Below are positions 11,550 through 19,250 of a stretch of 64,000 nt of DNA, in pieces; the stretch's first letter is position 1, and every line of letters starts with the position of its first letter. Below the pieces are notes generated by a model. It was not told the DNA's origin, ran no database searches, and worked only from the letters and a program-made list of their open reading frames with translations. Source of the DNA: Roseomonas fluvialis (GTDB lineage: Bacteria > Pseudomonadota > Alphaproteobacteria > Acetobacterales > Acetobacteraceae); NCBI RefSeq assembly GCF_022846615.1, contig NZ_AP025637.1, positions 3,435,001 through 3,499,000 of the forward strand, read 5' to 3'. A program made the translations under genes and the position numbers.

Positions 11550-12967
11550 GCGGCGGCTTCCAGCAGGTATGCGAAGTCGGCGGGGTCGGGCAGGCCCGGC
11601 ACGGGCCAGACCATGGGCGGGACATGCGCACCGCCGCGGGTCCACCAGCCGCCACCCTCGGGCGCCGGCGGGGCCGGGACGACGACGGATGCGGCATCGG
11701 CGGGCGCGGGCGGATCGGCCCAGGCGGTGCCGGCCATGCCGGGCAGCAGGTCTGGACCGTCGGCGGGGGGCGGGCCGGCATCGGCGCCGGGCAGGCCCGC
11801 GAGGCTGGCGGGAGCGTCGTCGGGCAGGCCAGGCGCGGCCCAGGCCGTTGGCGCCGGCTCATCGCCCGGTCCGGCAGCGCCGATCAGGCCCGACAGGGTG
11901 CCGTCATCGGGCGGCAGAGGTGTGTCCGGGTGGTCCGGCGGCGCTGCGTTGGCGGGCGGTTCCGCCGCGACGCCGATCAGGCCCATCAGCGTCCCGTCCG
12001 GGTCAGCTGCGGTGCCGGCCGGCGGCACCACCGCGCTGCCGATCAGCCCGGCGAGCGTGCCGTCCGTATCGCCGTGCGGGAGGGCGACAGGCGACGAGTC
12101 GTCATCCGCCCACGCCGTCGAAGCCTCGTCATGCCCGGATTTCAAATCGCCCAGCAGCCCGGCCAGTGTGCCGTCGGCCTCGGCCGGACCTTCGCCGGGT
12201 TGCGGCGGCATCCAGGGCGCGAGGCCCTCCGCCACACCCTGCGGTGCCGTGGCGTCCGGCGTGGTGGGTGGCCAGTCCGCGGTGCCGGGCGCGGCGCCGA
12301 TCAGGCCGGACAGCACGCCGGCCTCGGCCGCGGCCGGCGGCGGCGCGGCGGCCATCAGGAAGGCTAGCGCATCGGCATCACCGGAGGCGGGCGCGGCCGG
12401 TCCCGGGCCGCCTTCCCCGCCCAGCAGGACCAGCACGTCCTCGGTGCCCGCCGGGCTGGCGGCCGGTGCCCAGGCATCGTCCGGCGCTTCGACGTCGTCT
12501 GCGCGCAGCGCGATGGCCGGCAGTGCGAAGGTCGGCGCCAGGATGGGCGCGCCCGGCAGGGGCAGCGCCGCCGACAGCACATCGGCATCGGCCAGCCCGG
12601 CGCGACCAGCCAGGGCCGCTGCTTCGAGCGCATCGAACCAGGCGGCGTCAGGCGGCGGCGCACCTGGCGGCAGCAGCGCCGCGAGCGTGATGGGGAAGCG
12701 ACGGCCGACCTGATCCTGGCTCGGCAGCATCACGCCGGCCACGGGGTCGGGGCCGCTGGCGCCCGCCGGCAGGGCGAAGCGCCAAGCCGGCGCACTGTCC
12801 CACGCAGCTTCCCAGTGTGGGCCGAGCCTGTCGCGCGCCGCGGCGATGCCGGCCGCGAGCCAGGCGTCCCACGGGCCGACGAAGCTCGACGGCAGGCCGC
12901 GGCGCACGAAGTCACCGTGCGCCGGCACCTTGCCATACAGGCCCGTCAGGGGGCGAGCGTCGGGCAT
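11546..12967 (-). CDS. tagF: T6SS regulator TagF (ImpM family) with large repeat insertion
   Basis: The 473-residue protein is about twice the usual TagF length (about 220-230). Residues 1-215 have the ImpM domain, with GLYGKVPAHGDFVRRGLP and FPITLAALLP. Residues 438-473 have the family's C-terminal GGGWWT...GLPDPADFAYLL strand. Between them is a Pro/Ala/Asp-rich insertion holding five or six copies of a (D)GTLxGLIG motif. TagF represses T6SS assembly post-translationally, in Agrobacterium by binding Fha. The gene overlaps tssM by 22 bp and pppA by 4 bp. What the repeats do is unknown. Confidence 0.88.
   Translation of the reverse strand: MPDARPLTGLYGKVPAHGDFVRRGLPSSFVGPWDAWLAAGIAAARDRLGPHWEAAWDSAPAWRFALPAGASGPDPVAGVMLPSQDQVGRRFPITLAALLPPGAPPPDAAWFDALEAAALAGRAGLADADVLSAALPLPGAPILAPTFALPAIALRADDVEAPDDAWAPAASPAGTEDVLVLLGGEGGPGPAAPASGDADALAFLMAAAPPPAAAEAGVLSGLIGAAPGTADWPPTTPDATAPQGVAEGLAPWMPPQPGEGPAEADGTLAGLLGDLKSGHDEASTAWADDDSSPVALPHGDTDGTLAGLIGSAVVPPAGTAADPDGTLMGLIGVAAEPPANAAPPDHPDTPLPPDDGTLSGLIGAAGPGDEPAPTAWAAPGLPDDAPASLAGLPGADAGPPPADGPDLLPGMAGTAWADPPAPADAASVVVPAPPAPEGGGWWTRGGAHVPPMVWPVPGLPDPADFAYLLEAAA
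11783..12322 (-). repeat. DGTLxGLIG repeat block within tagF
   Basis: The motif occurs at TagF residues 216-225 (AGVLSGLIGA), 265-274 (DGTLAGLLGD), 302-311 (DGTLAGLIGS), 324-333 (DGTLMGLIGV), 355-364 (DGTLSGLIGA) and, degraded, 387-395 (ASLAGLPGA). The spacers of about 12-40 residues are acidic and Pro/Ala-rich. The DNA behind the motif is also conserved, approximately CCGATCAGGCCCGACAG then GGTGCCGTC on the plus strand. This suggests short linear motifs on a disordered tether. Confidence 0.85.
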
Positions 12968-15900
12968 CGGAACTGCGCCAGTTCGGGCAGGCCGAAGGGA
13001 TGCTGGGCGCTGCCGGCACGGAGTTCGAAGTCCATGCTGCGTTCGCCCTGGACCACCCGTAGCCGCATCCGCTCCCGTGTGTTCCCGATGGCGGCCAGCG
13101 TCGAGTTGCGCCGCATCACGAGGCGCATCGCCGACCAGGCACCGTCATAGGCGAGCGGCCCGATCGAGGCCGGCGGATCGAAGGACAGCGTCAGGTTGCC
13201 CCGCGCCGGCCAGGACAGCGCGATCGGCCGGGCCGCACCGCCCTGCGTGATCTCGGTGCGGGTGCCTTCGAATTCGAGCGTGGCGGACAGCGCACCGGGG
13301 TCCATCCCGCGCGGCACCAGTTCGAACCGCAGGCCCAGCGACGACGCGGCCGGGAAGAACGCCATGCGGATCGCGACCGCGCGCTGGAACTGCATCAGGT
13401 CGGCCGCGCTGATCGGCGGCGGCAGGCCATCGGTCGCCATCGGCCGCCAGGGCGTCTGGGTCGTGTCGACGTATTGCCGCACGTTCTGCGTGAAGAACTG
13501 GTCGAACACGCCGCCCGGGCCGAACAGCCGCATGAAGTCGTCGACCGGCAGGTCGTCGCCGTTGATGTTGAAGGGGAAGCGCTGGTCGAGCCCGCGGCAG
13601 AACGGCGCCAGTTGCTGCGCCGCCGCTGCCGCCAGCGCGGCCTTGGCCCCACCGCCGCGCGCAACGTTGGTCGCCCCCACCATGGCGTTCAGCCAACGGC
13701 TGAGCGGCTGCGGCTGGCGTGCCGCCTCCGCCTGCAGCCGCTGCCCGGGGTCGAGCCCCGCGGCCTGCGCCGGCACCGTGCCGGGCGGCGCGGTGGCCAG
13801 GCGCTGCACCTGCACGAACAGGTCGTTGACAATGCGCAGCACACCGTCGATCGGGTCCCCGGCGGAGGCGCGGAGCGCCTCGAAGCGCGGTTCGACGATC
13901 GCGGCCACCGGCTCGGCACCTGTGGGTTCGGCCGGCTGCGGCGGCTGGCCGGCGGCGGGTGCCGGGCGCGGCTGCCGGCCGGGCGGTGCCCAGCCCTGCG
14001 GCGGCGTGCCGACTGTCACCTGCCGCGCGATCGCGCGCAGCAGGTCCTTCATGGGCGAATTCGGCGCGCCCAGCAGGTTCAGGGCCTCGGCCTGCTGGGC
14101 CAGGGCCGGCGGCAGGGGTGCGAGGTTCAGGTCGTCCATCATCGCCTGCCACTGCCGCGCATATTCCTGCGCGTAGAGTTGCAGCACGGATTGCTCGAGC
14201 GCCGCCGGGTCGTCGGTGCCGAGGTTCGCCCCTTCGGGCCCAAGCACCCAATATTCGGCGACACCCTGACGCACCGACTGGCCGAGCACCGGCAGCAGCC
14301 CGCGATACAACCCGTCGATGGTGTAGAGCGCGGGCACGCCTTCAGTCAGCGGCGCACCGGACGCCCGCACGAAATATCGCTGCCCCGCCTGGCCCAGCGC
14401 ATCGGCCGGCCGCCACGGCTGGATGTTCGCCGCCGTCGCCGCGGTCTGCAGTCGCGAGAAGACGCGGTCCGCCAGCGGCAGGCGCGAGAAGATGCGCCGC
14501 GAGGCATCGACCAGCGCGCCATCGACCGGATAACGGTGGTACCGGCCCGCGACGGTGGCGTCGAGGTGCGCGGCCAGCGCATCGCGGATCGGCTGGTTGA
14601 CCGCGCCGGGGAAGGCGCGGAACCAGTCTCGGATGAACCAGTTCTTCACCAGTTCGAGGTCGAGCGGCCCTTCCTGGCCAAGCATCAGGTAGGCGCGCGT
14701 CGCGTCGTACAGCTCGTCAGGCCGCTGGAAGCTGGTGCGCATGGCGTCCTCGAGACGCGCCAGCAGCCGCGGCAGGAAGGAGCGATCCAGCGCGCGGCGA
14801 TAGGCGGCGGAGGCACCGGCCTCGAGCTTCTCGCCCTGGCTGAGCCCGAACAGCGGCCCGTCGCCCTGCGCCGCCGGCGGCAGGCCGCGCGCGGCGTCCA
14901 TGTAGGGCAGGATGCGGCGGAACTCGGCGTCGGTGATGCGTTCGAAGGGTACGCCCTGCGCCGCCTGCTCGGCCTTGCCGACCTGCTCTGCGAGCCGCGC
15001 GGCGCGCGACTGCTCCTCGCTCCAGGCCGACCAGCCATAAAGGCCGCCGCCGGCGACCAGCAGACCGGCGATCGACCAGGCGGCGATCGCCACCTGGCGG
15101 CGGCGCTTGTCGGCCTTGCGGTCGCCCGAGGCGAGCCGCGCCTCGTTGAACACCACGTCCTTCAGCAGCTTGCTGATGAAGTAGGCGCGGCCCTTTTGCT
15201 GCATGACGGAAGCGGGGCGCTTCGGATCCAGCCCGAAGGACCGCGACAGCGCGCCCGCCAGGCGGTCGAGCGGGCTGCCCTCCTGCGTGCCGGAGGTGAA
15301 GTACACGCCGCGCAGCATCGGCGCAGGATCGAGGCGCGTGCCCGCGAAGGCGGCCGTGACGAAGGCCGCGAGCGGCGCCTCGAGCGAGGCGAACTGCGCC
15401 GGGAAGCCGGCCAGCGCGGCGCGCTGCTGCGGCCCGCGTTCCTGCTGCAGGCGCTCGATCACGCGGTCCTGCAGGCGGCCGAGCAGCAGCTGGAATTCCT
15501 CGGTGAACTTCGACGCCGCACCGGCCTCGCCGGCCACCTCGGCTGGGAAGGTGAAGCCCCAGACCTGCTCACGCGCGGTCTTGTCGAGGTCGTCGAAGAA
15601 CTCCATGAAGCCGGCCAGCAGGTCCGACTTGCTGATCATGAAATAGACCGGCAGGCGCTGCCCGAGCTTGTCCTCGAGCTCCTTGATGCGCCGCCGCACG
15701 CTGCGCGCGTGCTGTTCGCGTTCGGCCGGGCCCAGGCGCGAGATCATGTCCACGCCGAAGGTCACCAGCACGCCGTTCAGCGGCAGGCGCGGGCGCGACT
15801 TCTTGAGCAGCGTGAGGAAGCGTTCCCACCCGGCCTTGTCGGCCGCGGCATCGGAATCCTGGCTGGTGTAGCGCCCCGCCGTGTCGATCAGCACGGCATT

Positions 15901-16416
15901 GTCGGACAGCCACCATTCGCACAGCCGGGTGCCGCCCACGCCCTGCAGCTTGCCGCCGTCGCTCAGCGGGAAATCGAGGCCCGAATTCGCCAGCGCGGTG
16001 GTCTTGCCGGAGCCCGGCGGGCCGATGATGACATACCAGGGCTGTTCATACAGGAAGCCGCCCTTCTTGCCGCTGCTGGCCTTGAGGCGTTCCATCGCGG
16101 CGGTCAGGCGGTCGCGCAACTCGCCTTCTTCCTCCGCTGCGCGGTCCGCGGCGGGGTCCGGTTCGGCGATGCCCTGCACCAGCAGCGCGTCGCGCCGGCG
16201 CCGCCGGCGGTCCGTGAAGAACACGAAGGCGAGGCACAGCACGAACAGTGCCGCGCAGACGATCATGCGGTTGATCTCGGATTCGAGCGGGCGGAAGCCC
16301 CCGAGATGCAACATCGGCCCGAACAGCCAGACGATCGGCGTCAGCAGCGAGACGGCGAACAGCGCGGCCAGCGCGCGTCCGGTGACGAACGGACGGATGA
16401 CGGTGAGAAGTTCCAT
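12946..16416 (-). CDS. tssM: T6SS membrane-complex protein TssM (IcmF)
   Basis: The 1156-residue inner-membrane protein has two N-terminal membrane segments (about 13-37 and 50-68) and a cytoplasmic GTPase-like domain with Walker A GPPGSGKT (132-139). A third membrane segment lies near residue 440 (VAIAAWSIAGLLVAGGGLYG). A long periplasmic part contains the IcmF-related and C-terminal DUF1215 regions (LRFELVPRGMDPGALSATLEF). With TssL, and TssJ where present, it forms the trans-envelope channel. It begins 2 bp after tssL and overlaps tagF. No TssJ lipoprotein gene is seen here. Confidence 0.97.
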   Translation of the reverse strand: MELLTVIRPFVTGRALAALFAVSLLTPIVWLFGPMLHLGGFRPLESEINRMIVCAALFVLCLAFVFFTDRRRRRRDALLVQGIAEPDPAADRAAEEEGELRDRLTAAMERLKASSGKKGGFLYEQPWYVIIGPPGSGKTTALANSGLDFPLSDGGKLQGVGGTRLCEWWLSDNAVLIDTAGRYTSQDSDAAADKAGWERFLTLLKKSRPRLPLNGVLVTFGVDMISRLGPAEREQHARSVRRRIKELEDKLGQRLPVYFMISKSDLLAGFMEFFDDLDKTAREQVWGFTFPAEVAGEAGAASKFTEEFQLLLGRLQDRVIERLQQERGPQQRAALAGFPAQFASLEAPLAAFVTAAFAGTRLDPAPMLRGVYFTSGTQEGSPLDRLAGALSRSFGLDPKRPASVMQQKGRAYFISKLLKDVVFNEARLASGDRKADKRRRQVAIAAWSIAGLLVAGGGLYGWSAWSEEQSRAARLAEQVGKAEQAAQGVPFERITDAEFRRILPYMDAARGLPPAAQGDGPLFGLSQGEKLEAGASAAYRRALDRSFLPRLLARLEDAMRTSFQRPDELYDATRAYLMLGQEGPLDLELVKNWFIRDWFRAFPGAVNQPIRDALAAHLDATVAGRYHRYPVDGALVDASRRIFSRLPLADRVFSRLQTAATAANIQPWRPADALGQAGQRYFVRASGAPLTEGVPALYTIDGLYRGLLPVLGQSVRQGVAEYWVLGPEGANLGTDDPAALEQSVLQLYAQEYARQWQAMMDDLNLAPLPPALAQQAEALNLLGAPNSPMKDLLRAIARQVTVGTPPQGWAPPGRQPRPAPAAGQPPQPAEPTGAEPVAAIVEPRFEALRASAGDPIDGVLRIVNDLFVQVQRLATAPPGTVPAQAAGLDPGQRLQAEAARQPQPLSRWLNAMVGATNVARGGGAKAALAAAAAQQLAPFCRGLDQRFPFNINGDDLPVDDFMRLFGPGGVFDQFFTQNVRQYVDTTQTPWRPMATDGLPPPISAADLMQFQRAVAIRMAFFPAASSLGLRFELVPRGMDPGALSATLEFEGTRTEITQGGAARPIALSWPARGNLTLSFDPPASIGPLAYDGAWSAMRLVMRRNSTLAAIGNTRERMRLRVVQGERSMDFELRAGSAQHPFGLPELAQFRCPTLAP

Positions 16417-16418
16417 CG

Positions 16419-17852
16419 TCAGCGTGTCCCTCGCAGCAGGATGACCTCGATGCGCCGGTTCGCCTCGCGCCCTTCGGCGGTGCGGTTGTCGGCGATCGGC
16501 TCGGCATCCGCGCGGCCTTCGGTGGTGAAGCGCGACGCATCGCCCGTCGCGGCCGAGATGACCGCGGCGGCGGCCTCGGCCCGCGCGGCCGAGAGCTGGA
16601 AATTCGACGGGAAGCGCACGGTGCGGATCGGCTGGTTGTCGGAATGGCCGATCACCTGCACGCGCCCCGGTTCAGTGCGCAGCCCCTGCCCCACCCGCTG
16701 CAGGATCGGGACGAAGCGGGGTTCGAGCGTGGCGGAGCCGGAGGCGAACATGCCCGTGCCCTTCAGGCGCACGGTAATGGACCGCCCGTCGCCGAAGACT
16801 GTCAGCAGTCCCTGGTCGATCTCGGGCTTCAGGAATTGCTGCAGCGTGGCCAGGAAGTCGGGTGGCGGCGGCGGGACATTGGCGGGCGGCGGCGGCGGCG
16901 GCGCGGGTGGGCGCGGCGGCGCGGGGCGCACGATCTCGGGGAAGGCGCCGGGCGGCAGCGCGGCCATGCGCGCATAGAGCCCGTCGGAGTTCTCGTTCAT
17001 GGCATTCGCCAGCCACGCATAGCCCATGCCCAGCGCGAAGACCGCCACGCAGGCCGCGACCCAGGCCGGGATGCCGCGGCGCGGGCCGCGATGCGGCGCA
17101 TCCACGCCCTTCCAGTGGGGCGACAATTCGCGTTCCCACGGCGCGCGCACCTGCACCAGCAGCTGATACAGCCCCTCGCGGATGCGCTCGAGCTCCGAGG
17201 CCCCGCGCGGCGAAAGCCGGTAGCGCCCCTGGAAGCCCAGCGCGAGACAGAGGTAGGCGACCTCGAGCGCGTCCTTCCAGCGCCCGGGGTCCTTCTGCAT
17301 GCCGGCCAGCACGTCGAAGAAGCGGTCGCCCGACTTCACTTCCTGGTGGAAGGTCGCGACCAAGGACTGCACCGACCAGACGCTCGCCTGGCCCCAGTTG
17401 TAGGACAGCACCACGTCATCGAGGCTGGCGCACAGGATGTAGTGTGCCGCGCGCACCTGCTCGGCGCTGATGCCGAGGTCACGGGCATCGGTCTCGAACT
17501 GCCGGAAGGCGCGCAGCGCGCGCTCGCGCAGTTCCTCGCCCTGCGGCGGTGCGGTCATGCCCGCGTTGGACAAGCGGCCGAGCAGGTCGAGCAGCGGCTG
17601 CGCGGCGGCGGCGAGCGGGCCGATGCCGATCTTGGGCAGGGCTTCGGCCTCGCCGGCCAAGCGCGGGGCGGATTCCGCGCGCCCGGCGGGGGCGACGCCG
17701 GCGCCGGTGGGCAGCGCGCCATAGCCGCCGACCGGCGGCGGCGGGCGCTGGCCCGCGGGGGCGGCCGGCACCGGGCGCGGCGCCGCACCCCCCGGGCCGC
17801 GCACCACCGTGCGGTCGCTGTCGTCGGGTTCGGCGAAGGGATTGTCGCTCAT
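16419..17852 (-). CDS. tssL: T6SS protein TssL with C-terminal OmpA peptidoglycan-binding domain
   Basis: This encodes 477 residues. The DotU domain (about 85-290) includes DVVLSYNWGQASVWSVQSL and a long helical core. A single membrane span follows near 300-325 (IPAWVAACVAVFALGMGYAW). The periplasmic C-terminus is an OmpA domain (VQVIGHSDNQPI, SAARAEA, EGREANRRIEVIL) that should anchor the complex to peptidoglycan. The N-terminus reads NPFAEPDDSDRTVVRG. In Agrobacterium a threonine in a similar position of TssL (Thr14) is phosphorylated by PpkA and then bound by Fha, so Thr15 here is the likely equivalent. That last step is inference. Confidence 0.96.
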   Translation of the reverse strand: MSDNPFAEPDDSDRTVVRGPGGAAPRPVPAAPAGQRPPPPVGGYGALPTGAGVAPAGRAESAPRLAGEAEALPKIGIGPLAAAAQPLLDLLGRLSNAGMTAPPQGEELRERALRAFRQFETDARDLGISAEQVRAAHYILCASLDDVVLSYNWGQASVWSVQSLVATFHQEVKSGDRFFDVLAGMQKDPGRWKDALEVAYLCLALGFQGRYRLSPRGASELERIREGLYQLLVQVRAPWERELSPHWKGVDAPHRGPRRGIPAWVAACVAVFALGMGYAWLANAMNENSDGLYARMAALPPGAFPEIVRPAPPRPPAPPPPPPANVPPPPPDFLATLQQFLKPEIDQGLLTVFGDGRSITVRLKGTGMFASGSATLEPRFVPILQRVGQGLRTEPGRVQVIGHSDNQPIRTVRFPSNFQLSAARAEAAAAVISAATGDASRFTTEGRADAEPIADNRTAEGREANRRIEVILLRGTR

Positions 17853-17886
17853 GGCGCGCGGTCCTTCGTGTCAGGGCGGGGCGTGG

Positions 17887-19224
17887 TCATCCGCGGATCG
17901 CCCAGAGTTCGAGCTTGAGGCTCGGGAAGTCGCCCGAGACATGGATGGCGAAGGCGCCGGAATTCTGCATCTGCGCCCAGTGCGGGCTGCCGCGGTCCAG
18001 TTCGAAATAGACCGCCGCCGCGTGGAACGGGATCTGCCGCGGGGCGACCGGCAGCGGACGCACCTGGATGCCGGGAAGTGCCACGTTGACGAGTTCGCGG
18101 ATGTGTTCGACCGCGCCGATCTTGACCTGGTTGGGGAAGACGCGGCGCAGCTGCTCGCTCGGCAGGTCGGCCTGCACGGTCAGCACGAACTGGCTCGCGC
18201 GCAGGATGTTGCGGTCGGTGATGGGGCCGACGCGCACGCCGAACTGGCGGTCCTGGAGCGGGATCGAGACGGCATTGGTTTCCAGCACCATCGACAGGCT
18301 GCGCCGCAAGTCTGCCACGACCGGCGCGAAGGACCTCTGAAGGTCTTCATGGCGATACGCCGGATAGGTCGCGGCCATGCGCTTGGGGTCGGTGAAGGTG
18401 GCCAGCTCACCGGCCAGCTGCACCAGCGCGGCATAGAGCGCCTCCGGGTGGACGTTGCCGGCATCGGCCCAGTGCGCGAGCAGCGGCTGCCAGCGATTCA
18501 CCGCCTGCAGCAGCAGGAAGTCCGCCACTTCCGCGACACCTCGCGCGCCGGGCTGCGACAGGCGCGCACCGAGCGCCTCGGCGCGCTGGCCCAGCATGCC
18601 GACCAGCTCGCCCACCAGGTTCGCCAGCGGCGGCGTGGCCGACACGCGCAGGCAGGGCGGGATGAAGCGGTCATCCACCACGACGCGGCGATCGGCCTGT
18701 ACTTCCACCACGCGGGTCAGGCCGATGGTGTTGAAGCCGGCGCGTTCCTCCGTTTCCAGCATGAAGCGCAGGCGGGGGCGGCCGACCTGGAGTTCGGCCG
18801 GCACGGTCGCGTCGGAATGCGTGTCGAAGGCTTCGAAGCCGCGCATGCCGAAGCGTGCCGCCGCCATCTCGGGGCCTTCGGAGAAGGCGATCTCGGGGCT
18901 GCCCGGCTGGCGCACCGGCAGCGCCAGGTACACCACGCAGTTGCGCGTGCCCTCCGGCAGGTCGAGCGGTGTCGGCTGGTCGGCATGGCCTGGCACCGAG
19001 AACGGGGTGCCGTCCTCCATGATGCCGGTGGCCGAGGCGATGGCGAACTTGCCCGCCGCCAGCAGGTCGCGGTCGAGCGACAATTCCATGATGCCCCAGG
19101 GATGCGGGCGCAGCGGTGCCGCCCGCGCCTGCAGCATCCATTCGAAATGCCGGTCCTGCTGCTGGAAGTGCTGGGCGCGGAGGAACATGCCCTCCTGCCA
19201 GACAACCTTGTCGTACCACAGCAT
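17887..19224 (-). CDS. tssK: T6SS baseplate protein TssK
   Basis: The 445-residue product has the full TssK layout. It starts with VVWQEGMFLRAQHFQQQDRH, the family hallmark, followed by the shell domain with PWGIMELSLDRDLL. A helical middle contains LGQRAEALGARLSQ and FLLLQAVNRWQPLLAHWA. The C-terminal domain (YFELDRGSPHW, HVSGDFPSLKLELWAI) connects to the membrane complex. TssK trimers link the baseplate wedges to TssL and TssM. The gene lies between fha and tssL in a tightly spaced operon. Confidence 0.97.
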   Translation of the reverse strand: MLWYDKVVWQEGMFLRAQHFQQQDRHFEWMLQARAAPLRPHPWGIMELSLDRDLLAAGKFAIASATGIMEDGTPFSVPGHADQPTPLDLPEGTRNCVVYLALPVRQPGSPEIAFSEGPEMAAARFGMRGFEAFDTHSDATVPAELQVGRPRLRFMLETEERAGFNTIGLTRVVEVQADRRVVVDDRFIPPCLRVSATPPLANLVGELVGMLGQRAEALGARLSQPGARGVAEVADFLLLQAVNRWQPLLAHWADAGNVHPEALYAALVQLAGELATFTDPKRMAATYPAYRHEDLQRSFAPVVADLRRSLSMVLETNAVSIPLQDRQFGVRVGPITDRNILRASQFVLTVQADLPSEQLRRVFPNQVKIGAVEHIRELVNVALPGIQVRPLPVAPRQIPFHAAAVYFELDRGSPHWAQMQNSGAFAIHVSGDFPSLKLELWAIRG

Positions 19225-19250
19225 CCGCGAAGTGCTCCCCTGCCCCGGCC

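Noticed and set aside
11783..12322. CRISPR-like repeat pattern
   Set aside because: The 27-nt repeats are in-frame protein motifs of TagF with irregular, coding spacers; no cas genes.
12946..12967. Possible frameshift between tssM and tagF
   Set aside because: The 22-bp overlap joins two complete genes with normal termini; no sign of a broken frame.
13474..16977. 1167-codon plus-strand open frame opposite tssM/tssL
   Set aside because: Antisense shadow of GC-rich tssM and tssL; Arg/His-rich with no domain, and both opposite genes are well conserved.
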